This document shows positions 55,486 to 64,000 of a DNA stretch of 64,000 nt, piece by piece. Below the pieces are notes generated by a model. It saw only the letters and a program-made list of their open reading frames with translations. It made no database searches and had not been told where the DNA came from. Source of the stretch: Pseudoscleropodium purum (taxonomy: Eukaryota > Streptophyta > Bryopsida > Hypnales > Brachytheciaceae); the NCBI GenBank assembly GCA_963969395.1, contig OZ017803.1, forward strand, positions 1,364,001 to 1,428,000, given 5' to 3'. The position numbers were made by a program, and so were the translations under genes. Each line of letters starts with the position of its first letter. The stretch's first letter is position 1.

Positions 55486-58282
55486 TGATCCTAAAGCGAC
55501 CCTAAACCCATATTTTGCACGATAAACAGAGGTCTTCATGGCACTGTATAGTTCAACTAACTTTTCATTCATTCAATATAAAATTTGAAATTAAAAAAGG
55601 TAGCCTTCCTTTATGACCAAATTTACGAATTCTTGGTAAATGATATTTTTGTACAAAGATATGAACTAAAATGTGCAAAAATTCACGAAAGGATTACGAC
55701 GTTTAATATATGTACCCAAATATTCACGTTGCATTGTGTATAAAGCAATTGTAAGAAGGTAGTTGATAAAAATTCTACTATTAAATTGAATTAGTTGACG
55801 TCTAATCACTTAGTAAACCGCTAAATGTCCAAGTCCTTGCAAGTGTGTTTTGGCTATCGAAAAAGAGCATGGACTTATAGTTATCCCCAATGAAGCAAAT
55901 TGTTCTTTTTTCAAAATCTCATGGTATAGATGTTTAGCCCCTAAAGTTCTTTTCACTAAAAACACTTCAAAACTGCCAGTAGTAGTGCAAATACCAAGTC
56001 TTGGAAGAAAAATACTTTTGGGCATATGTAACCGTAGGATCTTGTAGTAAATTAGTTGGAAAAGATGTGGAAAATTTTTTAGACAAGTCCACCATTTGGA
56101 TTGTAAGATATTAAATATTGAGTGTTTCATTTAAGGGGGCTACTCAATTATGTCTATTAATGAACAATTGGTAGGCTAACAAACCTAATTTAGCATGTAT
56201 TTTAATATTTGTTGCAATTGTTTTAGGAATATTATAACATAATACTATTATAATATTCTTATAAATGATATAGTACTAAATCATTTCAAAATCAACAACA
56301 TTTGAACACAATCTGTCAATCTTGTCTTTCATACTCTTTTAATGATATATATATATAAATATATATACATATATAAAATATATTAGATAAATCAACATGA
56401 ACAAATCAATGATTATATATTTCATAAATCTATTCTTCATCAATCAAATAAGAGTGCATGTGCAAATATAGACAAAGATGGTTTCTCCATTTGTTTCCAA
56501 AAATTAAATAAACAAATAGAGAAAGATATGAAGTGAATGTTACTTGGAGAATTGAAGGGAAAGTAATTGAAGTACTCAATTGCATTTTATTAAATTGGAA
56601 AATTGCATGTGGATGGCATGAATTAATCTTCATAGATGCTAAACTCATACGATTTGCATTTCAATATTTATGATTTATGCAATTGATTGAATTGAAAGCT
56701 CTTGTAATTACATTTTCAAATTTTCGATTCAATCATTCAAATTTGCAAGAGTAATTTATGATAGATTTATAACTTTAAATGTGAAAGCATTTAATGTCTT
56801 TATGCGTTTGTTCATCAATATATTAATTTTAAATAAATAATATATATTTTTTATAACACATGCATAAACCATTGCATTAAAAAAAAAAAAAAACTAAGAG
56901 CCAAGCCAAATAGGCTGGTCAAATGAAGAGAACAAAAGAACAAGAGCCCTACGAGAAAGCAAAGGAGAAAAAAAATATCAAAAGGATTCAAAGGAAAGAG
57001 CAAGATGCATTCTTGCAAGACCGTAGAATACATAATGATTTCAAAATCCAAACACAAATATATTTTCTATTTCAATGAGAGTCAAAAATGAACTCCCCTG
57101 CTCTCAAAGATTGTATAATGTACACGTTATACAAAACGTACATATAACAGAAAGAGTAGAAGACATCGTTTATCATGATTGAAAACTGAAATGATTTTTT
57201 CTTTCTATGTAGAATATTTTATGAAATGTAACAATGTATTTAATTATCATAGTAATTGGTAGAAATCTTTGTGCAATACATAGAAACATTTCATTCATGT
57301 GGAATTTTTTCATTTATTTAGGATTAAAATTGAAGTATTATACTCTACAAAGTACAAACCGAAAACAATATCGTATACCTAAGTTCAAAAGTTTGCAATT
57401 GTTTCGTGAATTCATTTTGAAAACTCAAACAAAGAAATATTTTATAATCAATATCTTGTTCATTTGAATCATTTCAAAAATCGAATTCCGAATTCAATTC
57501 TTATTTATAATAGAAATTATGTTTGTCAATTTTTTAGATCTTTAAACAATGAACCCTCTTTTTTTAAATTAATATTTAAAAACATCTGAAATAAGAATAT
57601 TGGAATTACCCTTCAAAATAAATATAGCACATGTATAAGTGTATAATGTATTCTACTCAATCAACTCAAGTAATGAATTTTTCTATGTTTTTAAGGAAAA
57701 ATATAGCCATATATGATTTGAAAGTTAAAACATTGATTATTTTTCTTTGTTTTCAAATCTAATCAAAATTTCATTAAAAAGTATGAAAGACTCGATGTTC
57801 ATTTGAAGATCGTGATGCACTTCTAATTAGAAATCACAACCTTTCATTAAATATCATGAGGTTGAAATCCATTAAACTGTTATTCTAATTATGTATTGGG
57901 GCCTTTTTAAAAAATTTCATTTGCTTACGATGAAAAAGGAATTGACTATTTTTGCAAAACATTTGATTTCCTAATGAACTTTAAAAAAATCCCCACCATC
58001 TTCAGATCTTCTCAAAACTTATTTAGAAGGATAATATGAGTAAATAATCCAAACATATTCAACTTAACCACATTCCCCTCATTCGTAAAACAATTTAGGG
58101 GAGAAAAGAAAAGGTTTAGGGTAATTAGGGTATAGGGTTTAGGGTTTACATTTTAAAAAAAAAAATGATAAATCAATTACATTGATCCTCATTTAGCAGT
58201 GATTATTAGGTTTTTTTTTTTTTGAAATGTTATCGCTCTTTTTGAGTAATATCGGCCTCTTAGGATGCTCCAATGGACAGCT
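55486..58282. other. AT-rich non-coding centre of hAT-like copy 2
   Basis: Closely matches 6107-8896 of copy 1, including the host-repeat-like part at ~55935-56120, the 77-codon frame at 57234-57467 and telomere-like words at 58113-58148. A TA microsatellite near 56345-56385 is longer than in copy 1. No convincing gene. Confidence 0.7.
58113..58148 (+). promoter_or_regulatory. Telomere-like (telo-box) repeats upstream of the transposase, copy 2
   Basis: GGTTTAGGG, TTAGGG, ATAGGGTTTAGGGTTTA: closer to the TTTAGGG plant telomere repeat than copy 1, which has one substitution (TTTAGAGTTTA). Confidence 0.45.
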
Positions 58283-58563
58283 GGGCGGACGCCGTAGGCG
58301 GTTAGTGTTTAAGTGGGGCGGTCAACGTGTCCAAAGCGCGGACAGCGTCGGAAGGCGGATAGTGCGGACAGTCCCGTCCGACCGCCCCGTCCGCCGCGTC
58401 CAACCGCCCGTCCAACCCGTCTGGCCTGTCCGCTCGACCACCCCGTTCGACCGCCCCGTCCGCCCGCCCTGTCCGACCCGTCCGTCCGCCCGCCCTGTCC
58501 GACCCGTCCGTCCGCCCGCCCCGTCCGCCCATCCGTCCGTCCGCTTCAGCCCCGTCCGGGCCG
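58283..58563. promoter_or_regulatory. CpG-dense CCGTCCGCC cluster upstream of the transposase, copy 2
   Basis: Longer than in copy 1. It contains an internal 26-bp tandem repeat, about 2.8 copies at 58457-58530 (unit starts CGTCCGCCCGCCCTGTCCG). Confidence 0.6.
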
Positions 58564-58619
58564 TTGCTTGTTTTTGAACGGAAACCCTAAAAATGAACCT
58601 TTAATTTTCTGGAGGGGAC

Positions 58620-58627
58620 TATAAATA
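58620..58627 (+). promoter_or_regulatory. TATA box of the transposase gene, copy 2
   Basis: TATAAATA, 254 bp upstream of the ATG at 58874, the same spacing as in copy 1. Confidence 0.55.
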
Positions 58628-58873
58628 TTAGAAGAGAAGCTTTGGTATTTACTCTCGAAAAACCGAACGCTAAGATTTCCAAGGGCTATGAGCTTCAATT
58701 TATTGAGTCTCTTGCTTGGTAATGCATAGTTCGGTGGACGGGGGGGCTTTGATTTTCAAAGCTTTGTGTGACTAATTTCATTGATATTGTATACATTGTC
58801 ACGTTGTGGGTTTCAAATTGAAAACATTTTATTGGTTTCTTTTGAAATTGAGGTAAAACATACACTTGTCAAT

Positions 58874-61800
58874 ATGGTGGCCAAACCGACGAGGGATTTT
58901 TCTCCTTGGTTTAGTGTGCAAGAGGGTGGTAAAGTAAAATGTAGGCTTTGCAAAGCGAGCATGTCAAGGAAGCTCAGCCGTATGTTCAGCCACTTAGGCT
59001 ATTCTGGGCCTGAAGGTGTACATGATAAAGGGGTGAGCCTTTATCCACGATTATCAATGGCAGTTCGAGATTTATTTCGGCATTGCGAAGGAGTTTTTCC
59101 AAAACGCGTTGTAATGGACAATGTGGATGGCAACCCTGGTCCTTCAGATGTTCAAGAGTTTTCGGCCGGAAAGGCTGTGTCGCATTCTGACCACAAAGAT
59201 TCTTGTCCAGCGTCCAAAGAATTGGTATCAATGGTATGTACCACAACTAAAATGACTTTGAGTACGGAAGCTTCTGGTGAACGTGAAACCCCGAGGGCAT
59301 CAAGTTCTAGGCCTCAGAGGCAAGGCAGCTTAGTGAATGGGTTTGAAGAAGGTCATAGACGCAAATTACATTCAGTGTGGGCAAATTTTTTTTATTCGGC
59401 GAACATACCATTTTCCGTGACTCGAAATCCAGCTTTTAAAGAAACAGTGAAGAAAACGGTTGCGTTCTGTAGGCCATATATTCCTCCCTCATACCACGAC
59501 CTTCGGTACAAATTGTTGAATGAGGCGAAGACCAACATTCAGATACAGTTGAATGCACGGATTGAAGATAGCATTCGAAAATTTGGAGCAACATTGTCCA
59601 TTGATGGATGGAGCTCCGTGACTAATCGACCTCTCATCAATGCCATGCTTGTATCATCCGCAGGTGAAGAATTTCTTGGATCTTTGGATACAAGTGGTTG
59701 TGAAAAAAATGCGGAATACTTGGCAGCTGTGTTGGAAAAGTTCATTGAACAAGTGGGGTCCAAAAACGTCGTGTTAATAACTACGGATAATGCTCCCGTG
59801 AATCCGGCCGCATGGGATGTAATATCTGCAAAATATCCTCATATTTTTTACCAAGGGTGCGTGGTACATGCATTGAATTTGTTGTTGAAGGATTGGGCTG
59901 CACAGAAATGGATTGCTTTTAAATTGGATAAAGGGGTTCTTGTAACTAAATTTATCAGGAAGAGACATATGTTGCTAGCTCTATTGCGAAAGTATTCGCC
60001 AAATCTTGGTCTCTTGATGCCTGGGGATACAAGGTTCGCCTCTAAATTTATCATGATGGAGCGTTTGACAAAATTAAGAGGAGCATTAGAACAAACCGTG
60101 GTAGATCCGCAATGGGTTGAGTATGTACATACTCTCAAGAAGAAACGTGGAGCCAAAGTCCAACCTAAAGACTTGACCTTAGCGGTGAAGAAAATTGTTC
60201 TTGATGACCATTTTTGGAATCCGTCCATCAATTATGTGGAGATGGTTGAACCAATCATATGTGCACTCCGCGATTTGGATTCAAAATCACCATGCATGGG
60301 GAAGGTGTTGCATATCATGAGGAAATTAGAGAAGCACGTGAACGGATTACAAAGTCCACCATTTTGTTTGCTAGAAGAACTTGCAATTCCATTGGTACAA
60401 TCTTTTTATGCCCGAAGAAGAATGGTGGACAACGATCTCCAATCAGCCGTAGCTCTTTTGAATCCATACCTTCTTCATGACAAAGAGCTAGCGGATGACG
60501 CAGATGCAATGTCAGGATGTAAGAAAGTTTTGGAGAGAATATGTAAACCGGATGAATATGCAGCAGTGGTGAAGGAATTTGTAGCTTTTCGACACAAGGA
60601 ACCTCCATTCCACAATATGTTGAATCCGGGAGATCAAATGTTGTCCGCACATGCTTGGTGGGATTTTGAAGGTGCATGTGGCAAGTTTATAGCTCCATTA
60701 GCGAAGAGGATATTGGCTCAACCGGTGTCATCATCTTCATGTGAACGAAATTGGAGCAACTATTCTTTTGTTCACAACAAATCTCGAAATAAATTGAAGC
60801 CGAAGAGAGCAGCGGATTTGGTGTACGTGTATACCAATTCCAAAGTATTAAACGCATCGAAGGAAAAAGATGAAAAAAAATGGTATAATGATAATGTGGA
60901 TCCGATGGAATCAGAGGATTTAGATAGGCCGACGTTAGAAGACGATGATGACGATGATGACGAGGATTTGGAAAGGGCCCTTTCAACTGTAGATGGCGGA
61001 GATGACTTCAATCGTGCGACAGCATGGGGAGATGAAGACGTTATGGAAGGCTTTCCCGATTTGGTGAATGATACGCATGATTATCATCTAAACCGCAAGG
61101 ATGTCGTTCTCGACAATGCAAACGATGCATATACCTTTTGTGAAGACGAGGACAATATAGGGGTACAGGCGAATCTACCTTCTTTAACTGCATATTGCAA
61201 TGGAATGGGATTCTTGAATAGCGAAAACATTCTATCGAAAAAGGCAAACACTATTGCCAAAGAGGTGAGAATCAATGAGAATGCTATTGGTGATGATGGG
61301 AGAAATGAAGAAGTTTTAATTTCTCAATCTCCATCTGTAGCATTAAATGTAATGCAAGGAAACGATAAAAGAGAAGATGCGGTCATGGAGGTGAACGTTC
61401 CAAAAGATGTGGGCAACAATAGTGATGATGAGGAGGAACCAAATATTGCGGTACAGAAAAATAATGATTCACTTGGGATGGCAGTCACAAATTCGGCAAT
61501 TGTGAAGAGTGATAAAGGAAAGGAGCCAATGAAGTCAATTTTTGAAGTACCGAGATCTAGTGCTCTTCCACCAATACCGTTGAAGTCTATTAACACACGA
61601 TTAGATGATTCTCAGAGCTTTGGATATGGAAAACGCCTAAGGAACATTTCCAAAGAAATTTCTACAGGCGGTAATCTACGGAAAGTAGCGTCATCACCTA
61701 CAAGCCTAAGTGATACGGATAGTGATCGGATGCCATTGGCATCTTTGCGTGCTCGCATTTTAGGAAAAGGAATGGCACAAGAACCCATCAAATCAACAAA

Positions 61801-62239
61801 CGGCACTCTATTACTTCGAAAGAAAGCGAAAGTGAAGATAACCGTTCATGGACATGTCGACCCTACATCGAGATTGATGGTTCAAGAATCTAGTAACGTG
61901 AAAGCGAAAAGAGAAATGCAACCTTTTGCTATCTCTTCAGTGAAGAATAGGACCCCTCTTGATGAAAATGTTGCTACTTTGTCAAATAGAAAGAAAAGAA
62001 AGGTTCCTATTCAAAAAGTCTTTAATTGTTTTGTCAAAGTAAAAAAAGAAAAATTAAATTCGAAAGTAGGGAGTAAATCTACTTCGAGAGAAGACTTGAA
62101 GGAGACAACGATACTTAATTCCAACAATGAAGATGACTCCGACAATGAAGATGACTCCGATAATGAAGATTTTGAACGGAGAGCTGTAGGAGAGAGTAGT
62201 GGGGCTGAGGTTAGAGGAGATGTGGATTGGCGTCCATAG
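58874..62239 (+). CDS. hAT-like transposase, intact (1,121 aa)
   Basis: Catalyses excision and reinsertion of the element. The start is the ATG at 58874 in good context; 31 upstream in-frame codons open only with TTG. A BED-like zinc finger lies near the N-terminus (SPWFSVQEGGKVKCRLC, C23 and C26, H40). A DUF659-like region follows (~180-310): LSIDGWSS with D244, then LITTDNAPV with D305, the first two acidic residues expected for an RNase H-like hAT core, and CVVHALNLL (C329, H332), a hAT hallmark. The hAT C-terminal dimerisation region is at 605-661 (SSSSCERNWSNYSFVHNKSR). Beyond it lies an unusually long tail of ~450 residues with an acidic run (~690-698), a basic NRKKRK (~1038) that may be a nuclear signal, and an acidic NEDDSD repeat. 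Typical hAT transposases are 600-800 aa. No intron was needed. Confidence 0.95.
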   Translation: MVAKPTRDFSPWFSVQEGGKVKCRLCKASMSRKLSRMFSHLGYSGPEGVHDKGVSLYPRLSMAVRDLFRHCEGVFPKRVVMDNVDGNPGPSDVQEFSAGKAVSHSDHKDSCPASKELVSMVCTTTKMTLSTEASGERETPRASSSRPQRQGSLVNGFEEGHRRKLHSVWANFFYSANIPFSVTRNPAFKETVKKTVAFCRPYIPPSYHDLRYKLLNEAKTNIQIQLNARIEDSIRKFGATLSIDGWSSVTNRPLINAMLVSSAGEEFLGSLDTSGCEKNAEYLAAVLEKFIEQVGSKNVVLITTDNAPVNPAAWDVISAKYPHIFYQGCVVHALNLLLKDWAAQKWIAFKLDKGVLVTKFIRKRHMLLALLRKYSPNLGLLMPGDTRFASKFIMMERLTKLRGALEQTVVDPQWVEYVHTLKKKRGAKVQPKDLTLAVKKIVLDDHFWNPSINYVEMVEPIICALRDLDSKSPCMGKVLHIMRKLEKHVNGLQSPPFCLLEELAIPLVQSFYARRRMVDNDLQSAVALLNPYLLHDKELADDADAMSGCKKVLERICKPDEYAAVVKEFVAFRHKEPPFHNMLNPGDQMLSAHAWWDFEGACGKFIAPLAKRILAQPVSSSSCERNWSNYSFVHNKSRNKLKPKRAADLVYVYTNSKVLNASKEKDEKKWYNDNVDPMESEDLDRPTLEDDDDDDDEDLERALSTVDGGDDFNRATAWGDEDVMEGFPDLVNDTHDYHLNRKDVVLDNANDAYTFCEDEDNIGVQANLPSLTAYCNGMGFLNSENILSKKANTIAKEVRINENAIGDDGRNEEVLISQSPSVALNVMQGNDKREDAVMEVNVPKDVGNNSDDEEEPNIAVQKNNDSLGMAVTNSAIVKSDKGKEPMKSIFEVPRSSALPPIPLKSINTRLDDSQSFGYGKRLRNISKEISTGGNLRKVASSPTSLSDTDSDRMPLASLRARILGKGMAQEPIKSTNGTLLLRKKAKVKITVHGHVDPTSRLMVQESSNVKAKREMQPFAISSVKNRTPLDENVATLSNRKKRKVPIQKVFNCFVKVKKEKLNSKVGSKSTSREDLKETTILNSNNEDDSDNEDDSDNEDFERRAVGESSGAEVRGDVDWRP

Positions 62240-62589
62240 GAATTGTGGAGATGTGAATTTAGATGTTTGATTGTTTAGTTGCTTATGATATATGGAGCTC
62301 ATGTTGACAAATGACAATGGTTTCTTCAATCATTTTATTATAAAATTGTTTGTTTATTGATGATATACATCTCGCTGGATTTGAAAGTGATTTTGTTTTT
62401 AAATCAAAATGAAATTCAACAAAAAAAATTAAAAATATATTTCATATTTTAGCTTTTACATAAATAGTGATATACAACTCTATTGAATCGCAATTGCAAT
62501 ATAAGAAAAATCAATATCCAAATGACTTCACTCTCAATCTCTCATTGGTGAAAACAATCAAAACCAAAAACTCAAAACGGGTTTTCTAA
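62240..62589. other. AT-rich 3' region of the transposase gene, copy 2
   Basis: The presumed 3' UTR and terminator, nearly the same as 12715-13064. No gene. Confidence 0.5.
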
Positions 62590-62810
62590 GCCGCCCCGTC
62601 CATCCGCCCTGCTCGTCTGCCTCGCAGGTCCGCCCCGCCCGTCCGCCCCGTCTGTCTGCCTCGGCCGTCCGTCCGCCCCGCTCGGCCGCCCGGCCCCGCG
62701 CGTCCGCCTTTCGACAGCGGGAGGGACGCCGCGTCCGCTTGCATCCGTGCGTCCGGACGTCCGGAAAACGGACGCTATTTTGGGGCGGACGTAGAGATTC
62801 GTCAACCCTG
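62590..62810. repeat. Right terminal region of hAT-like copy 2
   Basis: CGTCCGCC cluster followed by the family's conserved end (GGCGGACGTAGAGATTCGTC then AACCCTG). About 90 bp longer than in copy 1. Confidence 0.9.
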
Positions 62811-62818
62811 CAAGATGG
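62811..62818. repeat. Right target-site duplication of hAT-like copy 2
   Basis: CAAGATGG, identical to 52799-52806. Confidence 0.96.
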
Positions 62819-63262
62819 CTTTTGTAAAAATTATATCAAATTTGATAGACTAAAAAATTAATTGAAGACTAAATTAAAAAGAAATTAAATGTAGAAAATG
62901 TTGGGTTCCATATATATTTAAAAAAAAATTCACAATATATATGAAGAATTGAAACACCTATGCATAATTTTAAAAAATTCATTCAAAATGTTTCCTCCAA
63001 TTAAAACTAATTTTTTATATTCAAAAGCCCCTAAAGTTATGTAGCTTGTCCCATGATACATGTATTAAAAAAACTCATATAATTAAATTTTTAATACTGT
63101 TATTGTCCTCAAAAAATATTCATTTCTTGTATATAATTTCAGTTTGTATTCCTTGTTAAAAGGCTACAAGAATTTTCCATATAAAACGATTTATGTCCCT
63201 TGAGATTGAAGTAAAATGCATTATGAGTGATTATAATCACAGCCACATAATATCGGAGTGGC
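62819..63262. other. AT-rich non-coding DNA between copy 2 and unit 3
   Basis: No gene seen. It is the continuation of the DNA that held the target site at 52741-52806. Confidence 0.5.
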
Positions 63263-64000
63263 GTACCCGGGCACAGGTTCCACCCTCAGATTTGAAAGAT
63301 GAAGACAGTGATGTGAAGGCCATGGCCGCGCTCTCCTGAAAGACTCTAGCAAGCAACACAGCTCCTCCATTCTTGCACTGAAAGCCTGGCAAGTGGCTCC
63401 CATGTCCACCGAGTATTTTTTTTGGTTTTTATCCTTTTTTGGTTTTGTTTGCTTCCTTGTTCGCCCTTCGCAGCCTCCCTGGTCCTCCTTTTTTGCATTC
63501 ATCCGTGTTGCCGCCTCCTTGACGAAGGCACCATTCCTTCGCTCGTTCTCATCTAAGGTCTCTCCTTTCTCATCCATCCTCTTGTTCCCTTCAGCACCAA
63601 GGCTTCCCCGCGTTGCTGGTCCTACCGACGTGGGTCAGCAACTTTGACCATGCGGTCAACACTCCAGCCCACGGCACGAGACTGATTGCGTAGTGGAACC
63701 CAAGCTCCCAACCCCATATAAGGACCCGCACTGGTCTCCATTCCTCATTCACAACTCATTACAGCTCTTCAATACAATCAGCAGTCGACTCCTCTACCTC
63801 GCATTCGATTCGAGTTACCAGCCAATTCAAAGATCAATCTCCACTCACTGCTTCGTAGATTATTCCAAAGGGAGAAGCTTGAATTGAGTCCCGACTTGCG
63901 TATTAATTCTTTCCAAATTAAAGGGCAGTGCAAGTTTTGATCCACGGTTCACAGATCATTCCAGTTTCTGTCTCAGTAAGTACGTAAATTCGTAGTAAGA
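63263..64000 (+). repeat. Unit 3 of the ~4-kb duplicated block (cut by window end)
   Basis: Matches the first ~730 bp of unit 1 from GGTTCCACCCTCAGATT onward and the equivalent part of unit 2. It includes the promoter, TATA and leader with GTAAGT at the end. The 61-codon ORF would lie just beyond the window. Confidence 0.88.
63623..63723 (+). promoter_or_regulatory. Conserved plant-type promoter of unit 3
   Basis: CCGAC (63625-63629) overlapping ACGTGG, the W-box palindrome TTGACCATGCGGTCAA (63644-63659), and TATAAGG from 63717, with the same spacing as in units 1 and 2. Confidence 0.65.

Larger units (their letters stand above)
52807..62810 (+). mobile_element. Full-length hAT-like transposon, copy 2 (10,004 bp), probably autonomous
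   Basis: CAGGGTTGAC and GTCAACCCTG ends with the perfect 8-bp duplication CAAGATGG. It has the same gene order as copy 1: minus-strand kinase-like gene 53315-54808, plus-strand transposase 58874-62239, AT-rich centre, and four CGTCCG clusters (52817-52965, 55004-55485, 58283-58563, 62590-62792). The 365-bp length excess over copy 1 is largely due to longer clusters. The kinase genes differ by 12 bases in 1,494 (0.8%), so the two insertions share a recent source. Both genes are open. Confidence 0.97.

Noticed and set aside
1..64000. tRNA, rRNA or organelle-derived sequence
   Set aside because: No cloverleaf-compatible A/B box pairs, rRNA signature or recognisable plastid/mitochondrial gene was noticed by eye. 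A covariance-model scan (tRNAscan-SE, Infernal) would settle this.

Overview
The window reads as nuclear DNA of a land plant: an AT-rich, repeat-dense, gene-poor background, a decayed Ty3/Gypsy LTR retrotransposon, hAT-superfamily DNA transposons with a BED-like finger and DUF659-type transposase, plant-style promoter motifs (TATA, W-box, DRE/ABRE-like, telo-box) and no bacterial organisation. The species cannot be fixed from sequence alone. A seed-free plant (moss, lycophyte, fern) is a guess only.

Layout. (1) 1-16420: remains of a Gypsy element (gag, protease, RT, RNase H, integrase, 3' LTR), broken by stops and frameshifts. Four insertions of one hAT-like family sit in or beside it: a 388-bp non-autonomous copy at 805-1192, a 9.6-kb full-length copy at 3555-13193 inside the RT gene, and two adjacent short copies at 14742-14930 and 14938-15265 inside the integrase gene. 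(2) 16764-20934, 35430-39436 and 63263-64000 (cut by the window end): three same-strand copies of a ~4-kb unit with a conserved promoter. The two complete copies hold a 61-codon ORF rich in Cys, Gly and Trp, and on the opposite strand a 36-codon ORF that repeats the same GDGGSSKWRPP peptide motif. (3) 20935-35405 and 39437-52740: AT-rich, mostly non-coding DNA in which several blocks recur in the same order about 18-21 kb apart, so the locus looks like an old tandem array of ~19-28 kb units. A more GC-balanced island at 43451-45250 may hold gene fragments. (4) 52807-62810: a second full-length hAT-like element, 10.0 kb, with an intact transposase ORF.

The most unusual system is the large hAT-like transposon. 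Both copies have 10-bp inverted ends (CAGGGTTGAC), perfect 8-bp target duplications (CCTCATAT; CAAGATGG), and two divergently transcribed genes: a transposase on the plus strand and, on the minus strand, a 497-aa protein-kinase-like protein with the core catalytic residues in place. Four CpG-dense clusters of CGTCCG/CGGACG words lie at the two ends and beside the two gene starts. Copy 1 carries a TGG-to-TGA nonsense mutation in its transposase; copy 2 does not and could be autonomous. The short copies keep only the ends and CGTCCG clusters.
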